From contig CAMLCZ010000007.1 of assembly GCA_946478665.1 (NCBI GenBank), positions 38,168-102,167 of the forward strand: a stretch of DNA of 64,000 bases, in the 5' to 3' direction. The translations under genes were made by a program, and so were the position numbers. Below the pieces are notes generated by a model. The model saw nothing but the letters and a program-made list of their open reading frames with translations. It was not told the DNA's origin and ran no database searches. Below, piece by piece: positions 28,265 to 37,295 of this stretch (position 1 is its first letter; each line of letters opens with the position of its first letter). The stretch is from an uncultured Bartonella sp. Its GTDB lineage: Bacteria; Pseudomonadota; Alphaproteobacteria; Rhizobiales; Rhizobiaceae.

Positions 28265-28350
28265 ACTGTCCCCCCATCACTGTTCCCCCCCCATGACTGT
28301 TCCCATGACTGTCTCCCATGGCTGTCTCCCCCCATCACTGTCCACCATGA
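28265..28350. repeat. C-rich repeat of CCCATSACTGTYYC units
   Basis: Six or seven units with the core ATSACTGT or ATGGCTGT, separated by C-runs of variable length (12-16 base period). The variable C-runs suggest slippage. The segment is strikingly purine-poor on the plus strand. Confidence 0.85.
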
Positions 28351-28854
28351 CACTACATTCCGTTACACGCGTCCCACCAGCTATAGCGCGCATATCAGCA
28401 GTCTGGTTAAATCCCTCAACACCACATCATTGGGTTTTAAGTTGATCGTGCGTAAGCCGTCACTTTTTATCTCTATTTCTCTTAGTTTATGCCAATCAAT
28501 CAAGCGATAGATCTGAATAAAGATAGCTAGCATTATTGCTGGGCATCCATCATCGCAACCATAGATAAATTGTATCTGTCTTCCCTCAAACACTGATCGA
28601 AAGTCAGGCGCTTGATTGCACTAAATAGCCCTCACCTATTGGGCAAACTTGCCGTATTCATAACGTCGTCCCAATTGGCTTTTATAAACTTGTCCTAATA
28701 GGCTTTGCGTCAATGATCTTCAAAAAATATCAATATTTCAAAGATCAGGTAGCCACTGGTGAGTTTTGGCGGTACTTTTGACGCTGATGATAACACGATA
28801 TGTCAACGCTCATAATGGTTCGTACCACTGTCCATGACTGGCCACACTTTAGTT

Positions 28855-29034
28855 GATTGGAAATCGTAAGCTAATTGGAAATTGTATTGCTGCTGGAAGT
28901 TGATCGCCTTGCTGCTGGTCTGGAATTGTAAAACCACTTGAAATCAATCGCGCAGTAGCTGGCTTGGAACCATACACCAGATTGCAATTAATCACCTTGT
29001 CACTGGTTAGAAATTGCAGCATAGCTGGAAATGG
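28855..29034. repeat. Degenerate array with the core YTGGAAATYG
   Basis: At least eight versions of a core like TTGGAAATTG: GATTGGAAATCG at 28855, AATTGGAAATTG at 28873, TGCTGGAAGTTG at 28891, GTCTGGAATTG at 28918, CACTTGAAATCA at 28935, then weaker ones to about 29030. The first intervals are 18, 18, 27 and 17 bases. It looks like a decayed 18-bp tandem array. Confidence 0.65.
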
Positions 29035-29226
29035 ATAGTGTTGCTATTCGCCTTTGGTCATGTTGCAGTTGATGACCATTTGCGTTGTTCAAATATGTGT
29101 AGATGCCAATTATTTTTAACAAAACCATTTAATATCAAATACAAAATTAGATCTTATTGACAAAATGCCATAGCTAATCGGCACAAGATGCCAAAGTGTG
29201 TTTGATACAAAATTCGTTTTTTTACA

Positions 29227-29258
29227 TAGCAGCAGCCAAATATATAGCGGCAGCCAAA
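29227..29258. repeat. 18-bp tandem duplication next to the lptB stop
   Basis: TAGCAGCAGCCAAA at 29227-29240 recurs as TAGCGGCAGCCAAA at 29245-29258, directly beyond the lptB stop codon. Confidence 0.8.
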
Positions 29259-29259
29259 A

Positions 29260-30063
29260 TCAGAGTGAAAACTGATCGCCGAGATAGAGTCTGCGAACGT
29301 CCGCATTGGTGACAATATCATCTGGCTTGCCATGCGTAAGAACCTGACCATTATGGATAATATAGGCTCTGTCAACGAGACCCAATGTTTCACGCACATT
29401 ATGATCGGTAATCAACACACCAATACCACGGCTAGTCAAATGCCGTACGAGTTGCTGGATATCTGCAATAGCGATCGGATCGATACCTGCAAATGGTTCG
29501 TCCAGCAGCATAAAATTTGGCCGTGAAGCCAATGCTCGCGCAATTTCCAAACGTCGACGCTCACCACCGGAAAGTGACAGTGATGGGCTCTTTCTTAAGT
29601 GCGCAATTTTGAATTCTTCCAGCAGCGCGTCAAGTTCTTCAGCACGTTTGTGGCGATCTTTTTCGACGACTTCCAGAACAGCTTTAATATTATTCTCAAC
29701 CGACAGACCACGGAAAATTGAGGCTTCTTGCGGCAAATAGCCAATGCCCAAGCGTGAGCGCCGATACATTGGCATATCTGTTACATCAAAACCGTCAATC
29801 TCGATACTACCGCTGTCCACTTCGACAAGACCGGTTACCATATAAAAACAAGTGGTTTTACCGGCACCGTTAGGCCCCAATATGCCAACAGCTTCACCAG
29901 CGCGAACACCAAAAGAAACGCCTTTGACAACCTGGCGCCCACGATAGGTCTTTGTTAGATCATGGGCGACGAGTGTGCCTTTCAGCCGCTGTTTTAAAGC
30001 GTCACTTGAACTGTCTTCATATGCGATTTTCTCGAAAGCTGCTTGAGAATTACTTTGTGACAT
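29260..30063 (-). CDS. lptB: LPS export ABC transporter ATPase
   Basis: A 267-residue ABC ATPase. Walker A is GPNGAGKTT near residue 60, the signature LSLSGGERRRLEIARAL near 163-179, and Walker B FMLLDEPFAG near 185-194, followed by the switch His (ITDHNVRE). The first 25 residues are a Rhizobiales-type extension; the conserved domain starts at GTLVAHDLTKTYRG. It powers LPS extraction from the inner membrane with LptFG-LptC. Six bases separate it from lptA upstream. Confidence 0.95.
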   Translation of the reverse strand: MSQSNSQAAFEKIAYEDSSSDALKQRLKGTLVAHDLTKTYRGRQVVKGVSFGVRAGEAVGILGPNGAGKTTCFYMVTGLVEVDSGSIEIDGFDVTDMPMYRRSRLGIGYLPQEASIFRGLSVENNIKAVLEVVEKDRHKRAEELDALLEEFKIAHLRKSPSLSLSGGERRRLEIARALASRPNFMLLDEPFAGIDPIAIADIQQLVRHLTSRGIGVLITDHNVRETLGLVDRAYIIHNGQVLTHGKPDDIVTNADVRRLYLGDQFSL

Positions 30064-30069
30064 TCAAGA

Positions 30070-30726
30070 TTATTTCCCGTTCTGCTCATTACGGTTCATA
30101 ATAATGGAGACACGCCCATTATTTCCATTTTTTCCAGATGACTTACAGCTTTCCATAAAAGCTTTTCCCGTATCCATATGGGCCGTCAGTTTACAACCTG
30201 TTGCGACATTATCACCGTCTGCTAGGATAACACGTTGGCCAGTCAGCACCATAATGTTTGATTTACCGTCAAAAATACCTTCGTCACCGGTGGCAACCTG
30301 TGTTGCCGTTTTAATGTAAACCTTACCCGAGGCTTCCATTTTTTCTACACCTGTTGAGCCAAGCCCCCCAACACCACTTGTTGGAACGGCTTTGCCTGTT
30401 TTACCGGTAGATTTCTTGTCCGACTTGGCTGTGCCTTTTGCACCTGCGTCATCATCTGGTTTTGCGTAATGGACAATCAATTTGGATGTACGCATAATGC
30501 GATCACCTTGAACAACAGAAACATTGCCAGTGAAAATAGCGACGCCATCTTTGTCACGCATTTCTAAATTGTCAGCGTTTAACTGAACAGGCTCTTTTCC
30601 GCCAGAAAGATTGATGCCAAAGTCGGCATTCTGGGCAGATGCCGGCAAATTGCTAATGCCTGATATTGCAATCCCCATAGCCATTATCGCCCATGTCTTA
30701 CGCGAAAACTGTTTTAACAGCTTCAT
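30070..30726 (-). CDS. lptA: LPS transport periplasmic protein
   Basis: About 218 residues from the ATG at 30726 (MKLLKQFSRKTW). This start places a clean signal peptide at residues 1-31, ending PASAQ; 17 further upstream codons are open but would bury it. The OstA-like beta-jellyroll follows (VQLNADNLEMRDKDGVAIFTGNVSVVQGDRIM), with a Lys/Gly/Ser-rich insert near residues 100-130. LptA bridges LptC and the outer-membrane LptD. It lies between lptC and lptB. Confidence 0.92.
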   Translation of the reverse strand: MKLLKQFSRKTWAIMAMGIAISGISNLPASAQNADFGINLSGGKEPVQLNADNLEMRDKDGVAIFTGNVSVVQGDRIMRTSKLIVHYAKPDDDAGAKGTAKSDKKSTGKTGKAVPTSGVGGLGSTGVEKMEASGKVYIKTATQVATGDEGIFDGKSNIMVLTGQRVILADGDNVATGCKLTAHMDTGKAFMESCKSSGKNGNNGRVSIIMNRNEQNGK

Positions 30727-30780
30727 TCTATCACCCTCAATTAAACGCCACGTCGGCGAAAAAGCATAGTCTTTCAAACT

Positions 30781-31428
30781 CTATTGCCCATTTGTGTTGT
30801 CAATGACAAGACTGACACCACCACTAAAAAATAAAACTTGGCCATTTTCACGAATTTGTAACCCGTTTGCCTTCAAATGTTGCCCACCACGAAGGATATC
30901 AACAGCCTTATCTGTATTAAGCTGACTCGTCGACAAATTGACATCTGCCGATTGGAGCTTGGCAACCATGCCATCATCTGTTTTTATCTCGAACGGTTTA
31001 TCAAACTGCAAACGGCCATTAATATTATCATAATATGCGCCAATGGCAGCAACTGCAGCCTGCCCACGTTCACCCAAGGGTAGTGCAGCGGTAATGTTTT
31101 CCAACTCGATCATACCGGGACGGGCAGGATCCTGAACCGCTTTTCCTGCTTTTAGGGAATATGGCTTGTTTGCAGCTGTATAACCTTCAAGTTTCGGGTC
31201 GGTCATGGTCAAACGACCATCCGAATTCTGGTCGTCATTAAGAACAACAAGATCAGCAGAGCTTGGGGCTGCAAAAAATGTAAACCAAGAGAATACAAAC
31301 GCAATAAAAATAGCAAAAGCCGGCAGGAGAACCTTTAATAATCGTACACGCGTCGAATGGTGTCGTGCCGCATTAAATACAGCATCGGACTTATTGCTAG
31401 CCGAAAATATCTCGGAACTATTCTTCAT
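30781..31428 (-). CDS. lptC: LPS export system protein LptC
   Basis: A 215-residue bitopic protein. A single transmembrane segment near residues 33-54 (LLPAFAIFIAFVFSWFTFFA) is followed by a periplasmic LptC jellyroll. It receives LPS from LptFG and passes it to LptA. First gene of the lptC-lptA-lptB transcription unit. The sequence is weakly conserved, as usual, but context is decisive. Confidence 0.88.
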   Translation of the reverse strand: MKNSSEIFSASNKSDAVFNAARHHSTRVRLLKVLLPAFAIFIAFVFSWFTFFAAPSSADLVVLNDDQNSDGRLTMTDPKLEGYTAANKPYSLKAGKAVQDPARPGMIELENITAALPLGERGQAAVAAIGAYYDNINGRLQFDKPFEIKTDDGMVAKLQSADVNLSTSQLNTDKAVDILRGGQHLKANGLQIRENGQVLFFSGGVSLVIDNTNGQ

Positions 31429-31513
31429 TCTGCTTCCTGGCGTTTACCCTTTTTGACAACGAACCCGCTTCAACCCCTCATCACCCTTGGATTGATTTAT
31501 GGCTTTTGTCTCA

Positions 31514-31551
31514 TTTATTCAATACTGCTTTCTTTATTCAACACTGCTTTC
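31514..31551. repeat. 19-bp tandem duplication
   Basis: TTTATTCAATACTGCTTTC (31514-31532) is followed directly by TTTATTCAACACTGCTTTC (31533-31551), one mismatch. It lies in the 411-base gap upstream of lptC and ihfB, which otherwise shows nothing I can name. Confidence 0.92.
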
Positions 31552-31839
31552 ACTATGCAGTTTTAAAAAAAACAAAACAACATACAATCAAATAATTCTT
31601 TTGCCTGCTTTCTTCCTATCTGCAACATTTTTTATCAAACAGCGTTGACGAAATGCCTATTCCAGTCAATAAACTATAGTCTAACGACGATATCTTAAGG
31701 AACAATTGTCAACATCGGCAGTTTGTGGTTAGAAATGGTTGTTATAGCTTTATTATGAGGCTGTCAAAATACTAAATTTTAGAACTGGCGACTCATAATA
31801 GGAATTGATTTATTATTGTTGTTTCATATGGAGATCATT

Positions 31840-32121
31840 GTGATCAAGTCAGAACTCGTGCAGATTATAGCCAATCGCAACCCCCATTTGTTTCAGCGCG
31901 ATGTAGAAAATATCGTTAGTGCGGTTTTTGATGAAATTTCCACGGCTCTTGCTGAAGGAAATCGTGTTGAGCTCCGCGGTTTTGGTGCTTTTTCTGTAAA
32001 AAACCGTCCAGCACGTTCAGGTCGCAATCCTCGTACAGGTGAAACTGTTTCCGTTGATGAAAAATGGGTACCATTTTTTAAAACAGGCAAGGAATTGCGT
32101 GACCGTTTGAATAATGGATAA
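31840..32121 (+). CDS. ihfB: Integration host factor beta subunit
   Basis: The GTG at 31840 is preferred as start because it yields (M)[15 protein letters not shown], the family's exact N-terminus; an upstream ATG in the same frame (31816) would add eight residues. The product is 93 residues. The DNA-bending arm carries the conserved GRNPRTGE near residues 60-67 with the intercalating Pro. IHF bends DNA at sigma-54 promoters and recombination sites. Its last eight bases overlap the next gene. Confidence 0.93.
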   Translation: MIKSELVQIIANRNPHLFQRDVENIVSAVFDEISTALAEGNRVELRGFGAFSVKNRPARSGRNPRTGETVSVDEKWVPFFKTGKELRDRLNNG

Positions 32122-32443
32122 AATGATGACAGCGAAACGGATTTCTTCTCTCATTATCTTGATACCGGTAGCACTTATTCTGATTGCATTTATCATTGCC
32201 AATCGGGAAACAGTTGCTTTATCTCTTAATCCGTTTCAGTCTGAATCTGGCAATTTGATTTTTCATGCGCCATTATTTGTATGGCTTTTTTTATTCCTTG
32301 TTATTGGTATTGTCATTGGTGGTATTACGGTGTGGTTTACCCAACACCGTTTTCGCAAAGCGTTAAAAGACACACAGACTGAATTGCAGGGATTGAAAAT
32401 GCAGTTGCCCAATAAGGATAATCTTCCAGTCGAAAACCATTAA
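32114..32443 (+). CDS. lapA: LapA-domain (DUF1049) inner-membrane protein
   Basis: A 109-residue protein with two transmembrane helices (residues about 10-27 and 53-75) and a cytosolic coiled tail. The sequence between them, [15 protein letters not shown], is the LapA hallmark. In E. coli LapA partners LapB in control of LPS synthesis. The start ATGGATAA contains the stop of ihfB, so translation is coupled. This pairing with ihfB is common in Rhizobiales. Confidence 0.88.
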   Translation: MDKMMTAKRISSLIILIPVALILIAFIIANRETVALSLNPFQSESGNLIFHAPLFVWLFLFLVIGIVIGGITVWFTQHRFRKALKDTQTELQGLKMQLPNKDNLPVENH

Positions 32444-32596
32444 CCCTGCGGTTTCTAGCGGATTAATCCAAATCTTTTCTCGTATTCCCGATTAAGATGG
32501 CTTGCTGCGATAGAGCCATATAAATATTTAGCATCTTTTGATAAAGATGCATTATATGTATGGAATCATTACGATAACCACCGGAAAAATCGAGCA

Positions 32597-33739
32597 GTGA
32601 AACCGTCTTTCAAAAACAAAGAAAAAAGAACATCGCGGGTATCACGCGATAATACCCCGAAAAAAGCACGGACGCAAAAGCCGGCTCTAACAGCTGCATC
32701 TGGTGACAGCAAATTTCACGTGAAACCAAGGCGCGCGCCATCTCACATTTTAGACGAGACTGTAAAAGATAAAGGTCTTAAGGAAACCATTAATACGCCA
32801 AGTACCGATACGCTCAAATTTTTCCAACCGCGACCAACAGGTATGCAACCACAAGAGCGTCTACCCATTATTATGGAAACGACCGCCAGTGCCGATTATG
32901 CCTTGATTGATAGTGGAAATGGGCGAAAGCTGGAACGTTATGGCGCTTTGCGTATCATTCGCCCAGAGGGGCAAGCCTTGTGGCAACCTGCCTTAAGTGA
33001 AAAAGAGTGGGAAAATGTCGATGCAATTTTCACCGGTAATACCGATGAAGAAGGTATGGGGCGTTGGAATTTTCCCAAACAGCCACTGGGTGAGACTTGG
33101 CCACTTGAATGGAATGGAATGCCATTTCTTGGTCGTTTTACATCATTTCGTCATGTGGGTGTTTTCCCTGAACAGGATGCCCATTGGCGCTATATGGAAG
33201 GTTTGATTAAATCGGCAAAACGCCCCGTCAAAGTATTAAACCTGTTTGGATATACGGGGCTTGCTTCACTCATTGCCGCCCGCGCTGGCGCAGAAGTGAC
33301 CCATGTTGATGCTTCCAAAAAAGCTATTCTTTGGGCTAAGGAAAATCAGGAAATGGCTGGACTGACTGATCGCCCTATTCGCTGGATTTGTGATGATGCG
33401 GTCAAGTTTGTTGAACGTGAAAAGCGGCGTGAAAAAAGCTACGACATTATTTTGCTCGATCCACCAGCCTATGGACGTGGACCACATGGCGAAGTTTGGC
33501 AACTTTTTGACCACTTGCCAGATATGGTAAAAAGCTGTCGGGCTATTCTGTCGGACACGCCCTTAGCTGTTATCCTGACTGCCTACTCTATTCGTGCTTC
33601 ATTTTATGCCATTCATGAATTGATGCGTGATGAATTTACTGGCCTTGGCGGCACAGTCGAGTCTGGTGAATTGATTTTGCGTGAAGAACAGGCACACCGC
33701 GCCTTATCAACCTCTTTGTTTAGCCGTTGGATTGCTTAA
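32597..33739 (+). CDS. Class I SAM-dependent rRNA methyltransferase (RlmI/RlmK-like)
   Basis: A 380-residue protein read from a GTG at 32597. The first 75 residues are Lys/Arg-rich and disordered. The domain proper begins FFQPRPTGMQPQERLP, with the substrate-side beta domain to about residue 200. The Rossmann domain has motif I VLNLFGYTGLAS near 214-225 and motif IV ILLDPPAYGRGP near 288-299. The DPPxYG motif is used by rRNA and other base methyltransferases that act on cytosine or guanine. The exact target base is unknown. The next gene starts two bases after its stop. Confidence 0.82.
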   Translation: MKPSFKNKEKRTSRVSRDNTPKKARTQKPALTAASGDSKFHVKPRRAPSHILDETVKDKGLKETINTPSTDTLKFFQPRPTGMQPQERLPIIMETTASADYALIDSGNGRKLERYGALRIIRPEGQALWQPALSEKEWENVDAIFTGNTDEEGMGRWNFPKQPLGETWPLEWNGMPFLGRFTSFRHVGVFPEQDAHWRYMEGLIKSAKRPVKVLNLFGYTGLASLIAARAGAEVTHVDASKKAILWAKENQEMAGLTDRPIRWICDDAVKFVEREKRREKSYDIILLDPPAYGRGPHGEVWQLFDHLPDMVKSCRAILSDTPLAVILTAYSIRASFYAIHELMRDEFTGLGGTVESGELILREEQAHRALSTSLFSRWIA

Positions 33740-33740
33740 A

Positions 33741-34589
33741 ATGACACAAAAACATATGGGCCAAGTTAAAGAAATTACTTCACTTGCCAATCCTATTATT
33801 AAGGACATGAAAGCCTTAAGCCTCAAGAAAAACCGTGATCGTGAAGGTGTTTTCATGGCGGAGGGTCTGAAACTTGTTATTGATGCATTGGATCTTGGCT
33901 GGACCATTCGTACATTTTTGTTTTCGAAAGCCGGCCTTGGCAATCCTATTATTGAGAAAACCGCGGCTCGCACCAAAGCAGCCGGTGGTTTGATTATTGA
34001 AGCCTCACAAAAGGTGATGGAATCTGTCACGCGTCGTGATAACCCACAAATGGTTGTTGGCGTGTTCGAGCAGCGTTGGCTACCCATTGAAACTTTGCAG
34101 GCAAAAGGCGATGAGGTTTACATTGCCCTTGACCGAGTGAGAGACCCTGGCAATCTTGGCACGATAATCCGCACCGCAGATGCTGTTGGTGCCAAAGGAT
34201 TAATTCTTGTGGGGGATACGACAGATCCGTTTTCGTTAGAAACGGTCAGAGCCACAATGGGGTCAATTTTTGCTATGCCCTTATATCGCTTGAGTGCCGA
34301 TGCATTTTTACAATGGCGCAAAAATTTTAAAGGAACGATTATCGGTACGCATTTGAAAGGCTCTGTCGATTATCGCACAATAGATTATAGCAAAGGTCCC
34401 ACCATATTGTTTATGGGAAATGAACAACAAGGATTGCCAGATAATCTTGCTGATAGTTGCGATACATTGGCTCGCATTCCTCAAGCTGGACGGGCCGATT
34501 CCCTTAATCTTGCTGTTGCAACCGGTGTGATGCTTTATGAAATCCGCCGCAATACAATAGCGCTTGACCCACGCGAGGCGCGGTCATGA
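33741..34589 (+). CDS. TrmH-family (SpoU) RNA 2'-O-methyltransferase
   Basis: A 282-residue SPOUT enzyme from the ATG at 33741. An earlier in-frame start would lie within the preceding gene and is not needed. The N-terminal substrate-binding domain (ITSLANPIIKDMKALSLKK) is followed by the knotted domain with VRDPGNLGTIIRTADAVGA (motif 1), FMGNEQQGLP (motif 2) and ADSLNLAVATGVMLYE (motif 3). It probably methylates a ribose in 23S rRNA, as RlmB or TsnR do. The stop overlaps the lspA start by four bases (ATGA). Confidence 0.9.
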   Translation: MTQKHMGQVKEITSLANPIIKDMKALSLKKNRDREGVFMAEGLKLVIDALDLGWTIRTFLFSKAGLGNPIIEKTAARTKAAGGLIIEASQKVMESVTRRDNPQMVVGVFEQRWLPIETLQAKGDEVYIALDRVRDPGNLGTIIRTADAVGAKGLILVGDTTDPFSLETVRATMGSIFAMPLYRLSADAFLQWRKNFKGTIIGTHLKGSVDYRTIDYSKGPTILFMGNEQQGLPDNLADSCDTLARIPQAGRADSLNLAVATGVMLYEIRRNTIALDPREARS

Positions 34590-35062
34590 CACGAAAATCC
34601 GCAGCGTTACTCATTTTGGGTCTTTTGATCACAGTTGGGCTGGATCAGGCAATTAAATATTGGGTCATTCATACGCTCGCCCTTGGCGATGAAGTTGTGT
34701 TGCTGCCGTTTCTTTCGCTTTATCATGCAAGAAATACTGGCATCGCTTTTTCCATGCTGTCTTCTTTCTCTGATTGGGGACTTATTGCACTGACAATTGT
34801 TATCATCGGATTTGTCATCTGGTTATGGAAAAACGCTGGTCCAGAAAAGTCATTATCCCGATTTGGTTTTTTACTGGTTATTGGCGGGGCGATTGGCAAT
34901 TTGATAGATCGTGTGCGTTTTCATTATGTGATAGACTACATCTCATTCCACATTGATGGTGTCTTTTCCTTCGCCATTTTTAATCTGGCAGATGCATTCA
35001 TTACGGTTGGTGCTTGCTTCATAATCCTTGACGAAATCATCATCTGGTTGAAATCGCGATAA
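34586..35062 (+). CDS. lspA: Lipoprotein signal peptidase II
   Basis: A 158-residue membrane aspartyl protease with four transmembrane segments. The catalytic Asp pair is visible in GGAIGNLIDRVRFHYVIDYI (first Asp) and FNLADAFITVG (second Asp). It cleaves the signal peptides of prolipoproteins after lipid modification. The ATG overlaps the methyltransferase stop. The 348-base gap after it holds a 22-bp imperfect duplication and no gene. Confidence 0.95.
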   Translation: MTRKSAALLILGLLITVGLDQAIKYWVIHTLALGDEVVLLPFLSLYHARNTGIAFSMLSSFSDWGLIALTIVIIGFVIWLWKNAGPEKSLSRFGFLLVIGGAIGNLIDRVRFHYVIDYISFHIDGVFSFAIFNLADAFITVGACFIILDEIIIWLKSR

Positions 35063-35180
35063 GCCCAAATACCCCTATCGGGAACAAAATAGCCGTTTGT
35101 GCCGTTATATGCTTCGTTGGTATTACCTAATGGCATGATGATCGTTTCCTCTTCTATTGGAAGCATCATCAATATTTAAT

Positions 35181-35214
35181 GGTCAATACTGGCAATATCT
35201 GTGGTGAATACTGG
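35181..35214. repeat. Short direct repeat, period 22
   Basis: GGTCAATACTGG at 35181-35192 recurs as GGTGAATACTGG at 35203-35214, in the gap between lspA and the acyltransferase gene. Confidence 0.7.
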
Positions 35215-35410
35215 TCATAACCGTTAACCTTTGTCTGGCGAGATTAATACTTCATTAATCATCAATTTGTGCTGTTGTGCACTGCCATAAAAAAGTCACT
35301 TTCCGGTCATTGTCGTGCAACATCAAAGGTCTAAATCGGTGTTTGTAAAATAACGGTAATACCCGTTTATTCATCTGTTTTATTGGCTAATTGCCTAAAG
35401 GAGCATTGAA

Positions 35411-36160
35411 ATGACTGCCTATGCACGGACACTTCTTAAGCAGTCTCATTATGAGACTCGTGAAGGAACAGATTCGGCAATTCTTGCAACTCTTGGATCA
35501 TTGGAAGCTCGTGTTGTTGATGCTTCAAACTTGTTGAATGAAACCAGTTGTCAATTGGCTGTCCAAAATGACGTGGATGCTCAATCGGAATTTTTTATTG
35601 TTATTACAGAAAAACAAACGCCGACCGAGATCATGGCGCTATGCCGCATGACTCTTGCCGGCCATATGCATTCCAATAAAAAACTGAAAGCCATTGGTCT
35701 TAGTGAACAGCTGGAAATTGAATTTGGGCAGGCTGCGCCGCGTTTGCTAACAATTGCCCCCTTTGAATTTACCGACAAAAATAAAGCACATCGTGCGCAA
35801 GGGCTTTTATGGCAGGCAATTGCAAGATTTTGCACCTTGAAAAATGTCGATTATGTCATTGGCAGTTTGGCGTTTAATAGTCGCTATCCAGCGGCCCATG
35901 CATTGGAGCTATCTTATCTCTATCATTTTTGCCGCTCACAATCGGGCGTGCTGGTTAAAGCCAATCATGGGGTTACGATGGATATTATGCCAGAAGAAGC
36001 AATACGCCCCAATGAAGCCTTTTCATCCTTGCCACCAATGCTGCGCTATTGTTTACGTATTGGTGCCAAAGTGGGTGAAAATGCTATCGTTGACCACTTG
36101 AAAAATCAAACGCGTGTTTTGTTGCTTTTCTCTGCCCGCTCTATTTATGTCAGAAAATAA
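35411..36160 (+). CDS. Divergent OlsB-like GNAT acyltransferase
   Basis: A 249-residue protein whose C-terminal half matches the ornithine-acyl-ACP N-acyltransferase (OlsB) / hemolysin-like family: GLLWQAIARFCTLKNVDYVIGS near residues 138-159, and LPPMLRYCLRIGAKVGENAIVD near 213-234. OlsB makes lyso-ornithine lipid in rhizobia. The N-terminal half departs from it. The usual RYRVFYEE stretch is not seen, and the position of LELGRSCV reads LLTIAPFEF. So the fold is probable but substrate and even activity are open. A terminator follows directly; the gene is monocistronic. Confidence 0.65.
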   Translation: MTAYARTLLKQSHYETREGTDSAILATLGSLEARVVDASNLLNETSCQLAVQNDVDAQSEFFIVITEKQTPTEIMALCRMTLAGHMHSNKKLKAIGLSEQLEIEFGQAAPRLLTIAPFEFTDKNKAHRAQGLLWQAIARFCTLKNVDYVIGSLAFNSRYPAAHALELSYLYHFCRSQSGVLVKANHGVTMDIMPEEAIRPNEAFSSLPPMLRYCLRIGAKVGENAIVDHLKNQTRVLLLFSARSIYVRK

Positions 36161-36213
36161 CAACGATCACCGTACTCTCTACTTTACAAACCTACTTTGA
36201 TTGTTCGTTTATG

Positions 36214-36246
36214 AAAAATGCCGGCACTGACGTACCGGCATTTTTT
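36214..36246 (+). terminator. Rho-independent terminator
   Basis: AAAAATGCCGG (36214-36224) pairs with CCGGCATTTTT (36235-36245); the loop has ten bases and a T-run ends the site. It ends the OlsB-like gene and can also stop the opposite gene. Confidence 0.88.
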
Positions 36247-36319
36247 GTTATAAACACCACAAAAACATAAGTTTATGTAGGTCTTTTAAGCATTAAACCA
36301 CAGCCATTTATAATCGCTA

Positions 36320-37084
36320 TCAATTCAACCATTTCTCGGCAAATAGGTGATATTCACTGCTCATTGTGGATTGTAACCAGTTATCGACATAACGTTTCCA
36401 TGTGGCGTCGCCTTTCGGCAACATATAACCGCGCTCGCCATAGGCTAATATTGCCCCCTTTCCCTTATTCATAAGGCAAATTGTATTGGTTGGATCGTAA
36501 AAGTTTGCCAATTCATCTGTAATTACAACATCGGCTTTTTCATCCATAATATTCTGGCGAATGACATTAATATTATCGAACACTTGCCGTTGCGCGTTCG
36601 GTAATTGTTTCTGCGCAAAAGCGTCATTTGCATCACCATCAATCTCGTTTACCCGAACATTTTTGTTATTAAGATCATTAAGCGACCGATACTTATCCGT
36701 ATCTTTGCAACGGATATAAGCAACCTTGCGATCCATCAACATTGCTTCTGTCATATAAACCTGTTGTTGTCGTTCCAAAGTTATGGAAATGCCACCCACC
36801 GCTATATCGCATTTATTAGCAATAAATTCTGGTACAAGATTTTTCCAACTTATCTGTTTAAATTCGATTTTTGCATCCAAAGATTCTGCCAATGATTGTG
36901 CCATCGAGATATCAAGCCCCTCAAATGTACCGTGCTCTTTGCGCATGGTATAGGGGCTATAATTGCCGGTTGTACAAACACGCAGTGTTTTGCTTTCCAA
37001 CACCTTGTCCAATGTCGAGGGTTCCGCATAAGCGTTGCCAATCATACAAATCAGTCCAAGGCTAAAGAGAAATAATTTTTTCAT
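36320..37084 (-). CDS. Periplasmic PheC-like protein, catalytic Glu absent (paralogue 1)
   Basis: About 254 residues from the ATG at 37084; an in-frame GTG nine bases earlier is possible. The signal peptide ends NAYA-E, then a type II periplasmic binding fold of the SBP_bac_3 / cyclohexadienyl dehydratase family: LDKVLESKTLRVCTTGNYSPY, CDIAVGGISITLERQQ, and the closing YMLPKGDATWKRYVDNWL. The stretch corresponding to TDASE reads TDELA, and GGTNE is GDAND. By alignment in my head with Pseudomonas PheC, the general-acid Glu is therefore missing. It may bind an amino acid or related acid rather than make phenylpyruvate. No permease gene is adjacent. Confidence 0.75.
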   Translation of the reverse strand: MKKLFLFSLGLICMIGNAYAEPSTLDKVLESKTLRVCTTGNYSPYTMRKEHGTFEGLDISMAQSLAESLDAKIEFKQISWKNLVPEFIANKCDIAVGGISITLERQQQVYMTEAMLMDRKVAYIRCKDTDKYRSLNDLNNKNVRVNEIDGDANDAFAQKQLPNAQRQVFDNINVIRQNIMDEKADVVITDELANFYDPTNTICLMNKGKGAILAYGERGYMLPKGDATWKRYVDNWLQSTMSSEYHLFAEKWLN

Positions 37085-37295
37085 ATTCGGCACACTCTAT
37101 GGGAAAAATGGTTTTATAAAATTTTATGAAATTCTTTTTGTTTACGACGCAAATGATAAAAATCCACCAGCAGATCTATTCCAAACTTAGGGATATTTAC
37201 ACAATATAATCTGCATGCTTAAAAAATTTCATCATGAATAATAAAGCTCGGTTGCCTTCTATCCAAAGTGATGTTTGGTTCCAGCATATTGAATG

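Larger units (their letters stand above)
27881..29259. other. Long non-coding gap filled with degenerate tandem repeats
   Basis: Between rpoN and lptB there are 1379 bases with no convincing gene. The gap holds at least four groups of short repeats (separate entries). Other Rhizobiales known to me keep these two genes close, so the gap appears expanded. A 70-codon minus-strand open frame at 28381-28593 is the only non-repetitive coding-like stretch and has no recognisable family. Confidence 0.7.

Noticed and set aside
28058..28350. A CRISPR array in the rpoN-lptB gap
   Set aside because: The repeats are adjacent without unique spacers of constant length and no cas genes lie nearby.
28381..28593. 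A 70-residue minus-strand open frame between rpoN and lptB
   Set aside because: It overlaps repeat-flanked DNA, has no recognisable family and no good ribosome site; it could be a remnant but cannot be supported as a gene.
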